Source of the DNA: Bombyx mori
Lineage: Eukaryota; Arthropoda; Insecta; Lepidoptera; Bombycidae
Reading direction: 5' to 3'
DNA: 64,000 nucleotides
NCBI RefSeq assembly: GCF_030269925.1
Contig: NC_085110.1
Location: 2,170,001-2,234,000 of the forward strand
The position numbers and the translations under genes were made by a program. Shown in pieces: positions 12,426 through 21,560 of the stretch. Every line of letters begins with the position of its first letter. Within the stretch, counting starts at the first letter, position 1. The notes beneath the pieces are model-generated. The model was not told the DNA's origin, made no database searches, and worked only from the letters and a program-made list of their open reading frames with translations.

Positions 12426-12442
12426 AGGACAGTTTGTTTGTT
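12426..12442 (+). repeat. Target-site duplication, right copy
   Basis: Exact repeat of 11724-11740, directly after the poly-A. Confidence 0.9.
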
Positions 12443-12482
12443 GTCCAAAAATTCCCTGAAAGTATTCAGGGAATTTTTGGAC
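12443..12482. repeat. Perfect 18-bp palindrome, 4-nt loop
   Basis: GTCCAAAAATTCCCTGAA, loop AGTA, then the exact reverse complement. With one bulged G the arms extend about 7 more bases (GTTTGTT / AACAAAC) into the target duplication. This could be two fused element ends or a fold-back element. Confidence 0.9.
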
Positions 12483-13021
12483 GAACAAACTTCTACTAAA
12501 AACACGAGTGGCTATTGCCGCAACTCACACCGCACATTCCGATTCGAGCAGCCGAACAGGGTGGACTATTGCTATTGTTGTACTCTAGAAATTCAATAAG
12601 AGGAATTGTCTGGAAATACACGCTGACGTCATCATATTTTTAAAAACGGCATGGCTCCAGATTCTCCTTCATATATATTTTAGTAAAGACTATCCACGCT
12701 ACGACCAACGGGCGGCCCACCTCACAGCTATTGACAGAGCCGGCGAGCATTGATACGGCTGATTTATGCGCACTTACACTCCGCCTAACTGATCTTACGG
12801 AACGATAGGTATTACAATTTTTAACACCCCCCACCCCCACCTTTAACGACACCTTAAATATCCGTAAGATTAATACTATTTTTTTCGTAATTTATCTCTC
12901 AATCTAAATGGACTTACGTACATTTTATAATATGTTTTTTGTGTTTGTGGATTATCACGGGAGCGATTGATAATTTTATTTACGATTAACTGTGGCCGGG
13001 ACTTTGTACGCGTGTAATTTA
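12483..13021. other. Spacer, no gene recognised
   Basis: Nothing identifiable apart from a C-rich run (CACCCCCCACCCCCACC) near 12823-12841. Confidence 0.35.
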
Positions 13022-13215
13022 AAAAGTAGCCTAAGTTACTCCTTATTACATTTCTGCCAGTGAAAGTCCCGTGAAAATCGGCCCGTTCCAGAGATTAGCC
13101 GGACCAAACAGACAGACAGACAGCTAGACAAAAATTGTAAAAAAAATTTATTTTGGTATATTATTTGATATACGCATGTAGTAAAAAGCGGTTATTTTAA
13201 TATTACGAACAAACA
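13022..13215 (-). mobile_element. Helitron family E fragment
   Basis: Reverse complement of the element complete at 44757-45060: shared features are the CAGACAGACAGACAG run, CCAGAGATTA and AAAAGCGGTTATTTTAATATT. The 3' terminus with CTAG is missing. Confidence 0.6.
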
Positions 13216-13424
13216 CTTAAGTTTTATTCACTTGTATAAATTTTGCGTTTCATTTAATAGAATAGATTAAATAAAAGTTTACGATTTTTGTTTAGATTTT
13301 TATTTAAAAAATAAAACACTATTGAGATTTTGTTTTTGGATTCATTAAAGAGAAAAGGCCGAGAGAATTTGTTGTTGTGAATTATTTGAATTACGAAATT
13401 TATTGAAGTTAAATTATAATCGGT

Positions 13425-13435
13425 ATTTAAGAAGT
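13425..13435 (+). repeat. Target-site duplication of the RTE unit
   Basis: ATTTAAGAAGT occurs here and again at 13735-13745 and brackets the 299-bp RTE-derived insertion. Confidence 0.85.
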
Positions 13436-13734
13436 CTCAGAGGAAGTGTGAAAGTAGCCCCGGTAATTAACAAATTTAAAAGCGGACGGTTAGCGTGGTG
13501 TGGACATGTGATGCGTAGAGAGAAGATGCATGTGACTAGTAGATGTATGGAAATGGTAGTGCAAGGTGGAGGGGGAAGAGATCGACCAAAGAAGACATGG
13601 ATGGAGTGTGTAAATGACGATATGAGAGAGAGAGAGGAGTGAATGTTGAGCTAACGGCTGATAGGAGAGAATGGAAGAGAAAAATTAGGTGTGTCGACCA
13701 CACCTAGTGGAATAAGGTGATGTAAAAGAAGAAG
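13436..13734 (+). mobile_element. Short RTE-derived unit, copy 1
   Basis: Bounded by 11-bp direct repeats. It encodes only the end of an RTE-type RT: RGSVKVAPVINKFKSGRLAW, CGHVMRREK, RPKKTWMECVNDDMREREE, then a stop near 13640, followed by a short tail (ACACCTAGTGGAATAAGGTG). Its first base matches the start of the independent insertion at 63357-63659 within one or two nucleotides. Confidence 0.82.
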
Positions 13735-13850
13735 ATTTAAGAAGTGCTTAGGTTATATAGATATATGAAAGGTGGTGAATGAGTTCTGAGCCCAAGCTTC
13801 TAGGAATCCTACCTACTTAGGTTTCGAAATTACGACCATCGTTATACCAT

Positions 13851-14110
13851 AGATTGACTGGGTGGTGCAGTATTTAGCGCCTCTGATTTTTGCGCCGAGG
13901 GTCGCGGGTTCGGTTCGGCCTGCCCGCATCGGGCAAACATTCGCGCGACGAACAGATTTGTTTGCTCTTTGTCTGGATGTTTATTAACTATACATATGTC
14001 TATATTTAAACGTATATAATATATAAGTATTTATGTCAGTCTCTGATACCCATAATTTGGGTCCGGATCATCATGCGTGATTTGTTCTCGGTGATATTAT
14101 TAATAATATT
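13851..14110 (+). mobile_element. tRNA-derived SINE H, copy 2
   Basis: Head GGGTGGTGCAGTATTTAGCG (A-box-like) and GCGGGTTCGGTTCGG (B-box-like), then the same body as 11395-11665, ending GCGTGATTTGTTCTC. Confidence 0.65.
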
Positions 14111-14650
14111 AGTGGCATTCATTTTGCGATGGCAAGAATCCCGGTAACCATTTATTGACAGGTGACATGGCTAATATCACAAATATAGGTAGATATCTCG
14201 ATGCCAACCAAAACTGTTATAGGTACTTATGTCGCAGTGCTGACTAAGAGATTCAAAGAAAATGTTTTTTTTTTTTAAATGGCAACTATTAATATGCAGA
14301 TCTCGTCAAAGGTGACCTCTATTATCGGCACCAATTAAACTCGTTATTTACAAATAAAACAGATAAATACTTTCACTTTTATCGACGAACAACAAGTGTA
14401 TCGGGGACAATGCTCTATCGGGTCTGAGTTTAATCGCGAACTGCGGTTAGTGCAGGGCTGACCCACTGTTAGAAATATAGTAATAACGTGAAGCTTCATC
14501 AGCCTAAAACTTAGTTTCGCGCATCCATAAACGCACAAACTAGGCATAAAACTAGCTCGGTGTTAAATTTTATGAAATCCAAATCATATTACAGGATGAC
14601 ACGGTTTATTTTTTAACACAATGATTGATTGAAATCTGTACCTCGTGTTC
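14111..14650. other. Spacer, no gene recognised
   Basis: AT-rich, no supported frame, no repeat shared within the window. Confidence 0.35.
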
Positions 14651-14808
14651 GGAGTAGTTACTGGAGCCCATATACATCTACACCGTAAATGCGCCACCCA
14701 ACTTGAGATGTAAGTTCTAAGGTCTAAGGTTCTAACCGAAACACATTACTGCTTCACGGCAGAAATAGGCGGGATGGTGTTACCTACCCGCGCGGTCCTA
14801 CCACCAAT
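14651..14808 (-). mobile_element. Bm1 SINE fragment
   Basis: Minus-strand Bm1 body from GTTACTGGAGCCCAT to GTCCTACCACCA. The 3' tail is missing at the left and the head at the right, and there is a small deletion before GGTCCTACC. Confidence 0.8.
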
Positions 14809-15115
14809 AAATTTAGCCACCCAGTTTGGCTTTGCATGGGTTCTACACCTTAATGTGCCGAAAATACATTCCATTATGACTTATAATATACTTAAACTTT
14901 AATATTGACTTTTGCGTCGTTCCTCTAAAAGCTACCAACAACCTTCAAGCTCCAGTTGTATTTTTTTGGAAACTATTGATAATATATACATTTATACTTA
15001 ACCATGTGTTATATTTAACCATGATATGTTGTGCTTCCTAATGATAAAATTATATTATTACATGTCGTTCATACCTTGTTTCACACCTTTAGTCATGAAA
15101 ATTCTAAATACCTTC

Positions 15116-15123
15116 CCTTAGGG
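15116..15123. repeat. 8-bp hAT target duplication (left)
   Basis: CCTTAGGG here pairs with CCTTAGAG at 15348-15355, 7 of 8 bases identical. Confidence 0.7.
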
Positions 15124-15347
15124 CAGAGGTTCCCAAACTTACTTTGTCTACTGCCCACTTTGAGAATAAATTATTTTTTAGCGCCCCCATTTTTTCATAG
15201 AGCTCAGTCGGTGTCTAAGAGTCCTCCTAGATGAAATCGCCTCCCAAGCCTCTACACAACGCCCCCTTTTTTTTGGTTCTCTTACCGCCCCCCTGTAAGC
15301 CTGCAGCACCCACAAGGAGGCGTTATCACCCACTTTGGGATAGGCTG
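15124..15347. mobile_element. hAT-type MITE
   Basis: A 224-bp element starting CAGAGGTTCCCAAAC and ending TTTGGGATAGGCTG, which form imperfect inverted ends beginning with CAG, as in hAT elements. 8-bp near-identical direct repeats flank it. The interior has several C-runs (GCGCCCCC, CCGCCCCCC) but no transposase, so it is non-autonomous. Confidence 0.8.
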
Positions 15348-15355
15348 CCTTAGAG

Positions 15356-17325
15356 GATCTTTACAACATAAAAGATATCAACTGCTAATATTTCTAGTTT
15401 GTTTGTTTCTAGAAAAGAACTCAGTGGTATGATGCTATGGGCTACATTATATGTCAAACCATTCGACAATTAAGATGCCCTGTATTTTAATTAACAGCGC
15501 CGAAAGTGGATCAGGAGGTACAAGGAATATAAGAAGTGATGGTTGAATGATACATTGCAGCCAAAATTTGCAATTGTCTCATTATCGGTTCAATAATCAA
15601 CAACTAGTAGGTTCGTTTGTAACCTCCTCCTGGCTTCGATAATCCGAAATGCTGAGGGTCGTGGCGTAGTGAGGCTTTTTTGGGAAAATACACATGGTGG
15701 GGTCCGCGTCCTTCCACGGCCTTTGGAAGAGATTTAGTTCAGGTTTATGAGCGTTATAATAAAAGTCTCTTAGTGACAGCCTTGCGTATCAACAGTAAGT
15801 GCACCTCTCGATATCAAACAATGTGACACGAAAGATACCGTAACGTGATCGCGGCGTTATCGCAGTGTCGCCGCCTCAACTACCGACCCTACTGCCTTAT
15901 AACTAGATTCAATTTCATCCAGCGATCACCTTTTCACCGTCGAAGAACTGGTCACCGGAGAAGACCTCCCGGTTTGACACATTATGCAATGTAGTTCACG
16001 TCTTCTACGCTGCATTAAATTCAGATATTAATTTCCCTTTTAGCGTCACCTCTTCACAGAGTGCCATATATCCATTTTCAAACAGGTATTTCGTATTCTC
16101 CATCATAACTATTTAGGTTACCAAAGATTAGGTGAGAGAAAAACTTACATTAGCCACTAAGAACAAACCATTGAAGACAAAATATCATCTCATCTCATTT
16201 CATTTAACTTCATGTCAGTTGTTTAATTTGGGGTTCCTTCATTTTCTATTATTCATTAACTGTAAATAATTAAAACGGCGAATTATGAAAATCCTTATTA
16301 CTTGACGCTGGCTGATGCACAAACCGTGCCGGAGCCAAAAAATATAGAAGAAGAAAAAGCACACGACACGATATTTTAATTGACGCGCCGTAAAATCTAA
16401 TAATAAGCACATATTTTGCGTTTGTGTAAATAACAAACGTGTTAAAACATAAGGGTACGTACGCATCGAAGGTCGTTACGTATGCCGGTCGTTTGCCGCG
16501 TTAATTTCCCGCGCTGTCGACGCACACTCGGCCGCCCTCCAGATGGATCGTGCGGAGGTGACAACTCGAGTTTGTTTAGTCGATTTGTATTCGACTCTCG
16601 TGTGTTATTTGATAAATTCAAATCGTTTACAATTTTAATTTTAATATCGATTTTTAAAAAAATGAATGGGCATAATATTATCTACATATTTATAATGTCA
16701 CGGCTTATATTGTACGTGTGTACATAGATTATATGAGTTATTGCAAAAAAAAAACGTGCGCTAATTTGTAACACGACCAATGTACAAACATAAAAACGCT
16801 ACCTAAGTACAGAAACGAACTAAAAAAAGGCGCGGCGCGGGCCCGGTTCCCCTGAAACTTTCACACGTTGAACGCAACACGAGATACCCCACTTCGTCTG
16901 TTTAAGCCCGGCTAAACGAAGCTTAACCATTGTTTAACTTCGTTCTCAGTTCGCACATAATGTGTCGCATTTGAATTGTCTGAACAGATTAAAAAGTTTT
17001 GCAATGCGCAAAGCTCTTTGCTGTTATTGATTCAGCTTTATGTTAGTCGCAGCGATGACGACAGCTCGTGTGAACACGACTTTACTCCATTGTAAGTGTG
17101 AGATAACTCGTTTACATGTCGATCTGTGTAGGCTGTTCTTTGTTTAGTGTAATGTTTAAGATTTAATTTATTTTCGTCTAAATCATCTCTGGAAATATTC
17201 ATTGACGAGACCGCCCGGGAATTATCGATACCGTAATCATAATAAAACCTGTTTACATCTTTTTAAAACATCGAACAAATCAAAAAGAGTCGGCGCAATA
17301 AATCAAAGTTTTTTTTTTGACACGA
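15356..17325. other. Spacer with CpG-rich patches
   Basis: CpG-rich patches lie at about 16455-16600 and 16829-16960. A good donor-like GTAAGTG lies at 17091-17097. These could be a promoter and a non-coding first exon, but no frame or downstream exon supports it. Confidence 0.35.
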
Positions 17326-17381
17326 GTATCACCATCAGGTGGGCCGTATGCTCGTCTGCCTACAAGGGCAATAAAAAAAAA
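17326..17381 (+). mobile_element. LINE-A tail fragment
   Basis: Only the last part of the LINE-A 3' UTR is present: ATCAGGTGGGCCGTATGCTC, GTCTGCCTACAAGGGCAAT and a run of A. Extreme 5' truncation. Confidence 0.7.
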
Positions 17382-19344
17382 AAAAAAAAACTAAAAAGTT
17401 ACAGTCAGAATTTTATTGTTCTTTTAATGTAGGTACTCACTAAATTTGAAAACGATTGTTGACATGAAAACCGATTGAGTTCAACGCTGACTTACCTGTA
17501 ACAAAAAAAAACACATTAATTAAGAAATACACGTTAAGTAATATTTATTTTTACAATTAAATCGTCTCGCAGACCCGGCACTATTGTTAAATTCCGTTGC
17601 TTCATTCGGATTGTAATATTTTTAAAATTTTAATTTGTTTAATTGATTGGGACTTGAATTCTCAAATAACGCTTCAGTAGTTCCACAGTACTTTAAGAAA
17701 AACCGGTTCCTAATACATATAGACCGATTAAGAACCTTGTAACATATGCGATATGATTACATTTGCATGCATTTTTTAGTACAGACGCGCGATTGTAGGA
17801 ATTACTGTTGCATTTATGAGTAATGTTGATAAAGCTCTCCCGTCTGCGTTCCACGGTAGCAAAACAAAAAAAAGCCAGTGGGTCTCAAATTTACGACAGA
17901 CTCCATTATTAAATCCATAATAAAATGTTAATAGTAAAATAAAAAGATTATACCAGGTCACAGATATCACCGACTTTGTCAATTAAGTATACGTGTCTAG
18001 TGGCAATACAATGATTGCGACATGCGGATATTTTAAAGTAAATTGAGAGTTCTGATAATTAATAATCATTTTCAAAGTTTATGTAGTGCAATATAATATA
18101 TATTTTTAAACAACTGCCCAATCCAATGATTGATGTCAAACAAAATGGCGGCTGTGAAAATTCGATTGAACAAAGAATATTCATTTAATGTTTCGTTGAA
18201 ATATCCATTTATATTAAATCATTACACACACTTCTTTACCTAAAATTACACGTTTTCGTAAAACATTAACAAAAAGAAATCTATTTTTAATTACGAAAAA
18301 TAATAATAGCACAGAGTTGCTTTTTTTTTCAGCGAACATTAGCGAAGACGGCAAAGGCATTACCGTAAATTATAATGCCACTAAGGAACGTTGTAACAAT
18401 TAGTTTAATTATTTTTTCTTGGTGTTATTGCTAGTCGTTTGGTTGAGAAGGCATGAGATATCCTAAATGAAACTGGATTCACTTCATTAGCTAAAAATAC
18501 GTAGCAAAATAAATTTTGTTAATTTAATTACATTTTTGAAGAGGCTATTTAAAAAAAAAATACCTTTTTCAGCATTGCACTTGATTTTGGTCTTCATTTC
18601 ACAAAGAGCATTAGCAGTACCATGATATGGTGCATATTAATTGGTGTCTGTGCTGTTAATATTGGTAATAGCAAGCTCTGGCTGCTTTCTGTCAGAAACA
18701 ATATCTAAATGTTCAAACATTAACTAATTAAAGCCAAAATTACTAAGAGCTGGTTTGCATGGTCAGTGACATTGAAGTGTTCAATAGTGGTACACAACGA
18801 CGTGTGAATGTTGTTGACCACTGTTCACTAAATGGATCGTATGGTCGTCTGTCTACGAAGGCAATAGACAATAAAAATAGAATAGACAGAGTAACTCATG
18901 ACAACTAAGCACAAAGGGCATTCTTGTAAATCATGACTTGTTGTTCTTCAACACGTAATCCCCCTGTTTGACTGAAGGAGGTTGAATTTCCGCCGCGGCC
19001 TCGCAGGAAGTGCCGCCATGTTTACAAATCGCGCGGGAAATGTCAACGCCGAATTTAAATCGAGAAAACGAAAAACCTATTTATTTAATGTAATTTAAAA
19101 GGTAATTTTTAACAAAAAATTTGTAGAGTATACAGTAGGTGACTTAATATAAGTTATTTTAAGTACAACTACAGCACTGTAATCTTTAGCAGTTGTTATT
19201 ATCAAATGCACTTAAAAACCACCTAATTACCGAACTAGCCGACGTAATGACTAATAATGACTAACACTTAATCGAATGGTTTTCTTTTAAATCGTATTTG
19301 AGAGCAGCAATGTAATTGACCTGTAATTGAAATAGGCCATAAAT
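17382..19344. other. Spacer, no gene recognised
   Basis: AT-rich. It includes a decayed LINE-A-like scrap near 18830-18868 and a CAAAATGGCGGC motif at 18141 that opens a 32-codon frame. A short GC-rich segment with GCCGCCATG lies at about 18985-19040. Confidence 0.35.
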
Positions 19345-19460
19345 TTTTTTATTGCCTTTGTAGGCAGACGAGCATACGGCCCACTTAACCGTGAATGGTT
19401 ACCGTCGCCCATGGACTACAGCAATGCCAGGGGCAGAGCTAAGCCGCTACCTATCCTTCT
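19345..19460 (-). mobile_element. LINE-A 3' end fragment
   Basis: Poly-T, then TAGGCAGACGAGCATACGGC and GGGGCAGAGCTAAGCCGCTA on plus. Truncated just inside the coding end. Confidence 0.75.
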
Positions 19461-19750
19461 TCTTGTCCCACAGTCCTCTTATCATGCTACGTAAGGAATT
19501 GGCATGAGTTTTACACAGAACACGCTTAAAATTTTCTCAATATGCTTTGTTAACCAAAAAAAAGCAAGCATCAGAAATAATCAAATTAGTTACAATACGT
19601 AATTAAAAATTCGCAACTTTTTTCTAACTTCTGTTTTCGTTTCGTTGTCAGGCTACTTTTAGTAATCAGCGGTAGAAATAACATGTTTGGACATCCAACA
19701 AGTATATGTCAATGACGTTTAAGTGCTTTGTGTACTTAAGTGACGTTTTT

Positions 19751-20004
19751 ACTGGTGGTAGGACCTCTTGTAAGTCCTCGCGGGTGGGTACCACCACCCT
19801 GCCCATTTCTGCCGTGAAGCACTAATGCGTTTCGGTTTGAAGGTTGGGGCAGCCGTTGTAGCTATACTTGAGACCTTAGAAGGTGGGTGTTCTATATCTC
19901 AAGGTGGGTAGCGCATTTACGTTGTGGATGTCTATGGGCTCCAGTAACCACTTAACACCAGGTGGGTTGTGAGCTCGTCCACGCATCTGAGCAATAAAAA
20001 AAAA
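19751..20004 (+). mobile_element. Bm1 SINE, 5'-truncated
   Basis: Starts ACTGGTGGTAGGACCTCTTG and ends GAGCAAT plus poly-A. It carries an extra partial copy of the GAAGGTGGGTG segment near 19879-19890. Confidence 0.9.
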
Positions 20005-20266
20005 GTTAAAAGAAATCGGTTCGAATTTGACGGACTATTTAATGCTGTTTCTTGGAAGTAATCTTTTTGGATACCCCACTAATTACGCTGTGCCAACATT
20101 ATGTCATTCCACCGCTCAGAGGACCCGTCAATCGGGACATAGATTGTGAAAAATGAAGAATTCCTGCTAATCTTCCATTTGTATGCAGCGTGCGGCTCCT
20201 CTTCTCCGCTTAATTAGGGCTGTCTCCGAATCGAATGACACAATTTATTTATTTTTATTTTGTACT

Positions 20267-20420
20267 AGCTGACCCGGCAGACTTCGTAATGCCTCAATCG
20301 ATAAATAAAAGACCTAAACTTTTGTATAAAACGAACTTACAAAAGAACAAACCAACAAGAAGAAGATGGAACAAACAAAAGGAGTCCCGGACGGATTCCT
20401 TTCTTTCTCGAAAATAATAT
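20267..20420 (-). mobile_element. Helitron 3'-end fragment
   Basis: The plus-strand start ACTAGCTGACCCGGCAGACT is the reverse complement of a lepidopteran Helitron 3' end (...GGGTCAGCTAGT). The 5' end is not recognisable on the right. Confidence 0.55.
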
Positions 20421-20730
20421 AATAGTAGGAATCTCCTATGTGGTCCCTGCGAATTGTAGGGAAGCTGTTCCAAGTCCATAAATTTTTGAGTTAACTTTAA
20501 CGCGATCGAGAAGTTAAAAAAACTCGCACTAAGCACACAGGCGCCAACCCTGCCGGGGACCGATCAATTTATTTCTTTATAACTGGATCGCGAGGATGGA
20601 AGCCCTCGCGCTAATTTGTTTGTGAACGAGCTCAGACCACCGAGACGGAACGTCGATGGAAATTACCGGTCGTGTTATTGAATAATTTGTTAAATGTTTT
20701 TTACGCGATTTTTTTTTTATAGCTTAGGCT

Positions 20731-21055
20731 CAGTGATTCTCCACCACTGTTCCGCGGCACTTTTGTGTGCCGCCAAATTTCAAAAGTGTGCCGCCAAATT
20801 TTGCTAATATATAATAATGTTAATATTATTAAATTATATCATTTGAAAAGAAAAATATTTTAAACATGAATATATATTTAAATCCACAAAAAAAAATTAC
20901 AGTACATTTTAGTTTATTTCGTATATTAAAATTTTTTGATAAACTATTTATGCAGTGTGTTGTAGTAAGTAAATAATTTTTTTTTTTTTTGTGTACCGCC
21001 AATTTTTGAAATCGTTAAATATGTGCCGCAACAAAAAAAAGGTTGAGAATCACTG
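20731..21055. mobile_element. hAT-type MITE
   Basis: Inverted ends CAGTGATTCTC (left) and GAGAATCACTG (right) are perfect over 11 bp. Flanks GCTTAGGC (20722-20729) and GCTTAGAC (21056-21063) match at 7 of 8 bases, with one extra T before the left CAG. Subterminal GTGCCGCCAAATTT motifs repeat. No coding capacity. Confidence 0.8.
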
Positions 21056-21093
21056 GCTTAGACGTTAGCCTCACTTGTAGCACTCAGTAGCCT

Positions 21094-21275
21094 ATTTTTT
21101 TATGCATCTTGTGTTGAGTGGTAACAGGAGCCCATAGACATCTGCAACGTAAATACCGCCACCCACCTCGAGACGTGAGTTGTAAGGTCTCCGTTTTAAC
21201 AGTACAACGGCTGCCCCGCCCTTCAAACCGAAACGCATTACTGCTTCACGGCAGAATTAGGCAGAGTGGTGGTAC
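21094..21275 (-). mobile_element. Bm1 SINE, 3' part, split by LINE
   Basis: Minus-strand Bm1 that stops at GTGGTGGTAC. Its continuation (CTACCCGTGCGGACT) resumes at 26355 on the far side of the two-ORF LINE, so the Bm1 was there first. It has diverged more than many copies. Confidence 0.9.
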
Positions 21276-21277
21276 AT

Positions 21278-21312
21278 ATCAAATCAAATCAAATCAAATC
21301 AAATCAAATCAA
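21278..21312 (-). repeat. Pentanucleotide tail of the LINE
   Basis: Seven tandem ATCAA units on plus. On the element strand they form a TTTGA repeat after the poly-A signal. A microsatellite-like 3' terminus instead of simple poly-A is common in CR1-type elements. Confidence 0.9.
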
Positions 21313-21560
21313 AAAAGTTTTATTCAACATAAATGAAAGTACATACTTGTTGAACGTCAAAAGAATTACCGCCAATTCACAAGAATTAGCCTCCGTCCTG
21401 AGAAGAATTGGCAAGAAACTCAGCGGGCATGTTTTTTTTTTTTTTAATATTAGATTTTTATTTTTATTTTAAATATTTTTTTTTTTTTTAAATATTCATA
21501 TTACAATAAGTAATTATAACATAACAATTTTACAATATTGAAATTCCCGGAGCGAGCAAC

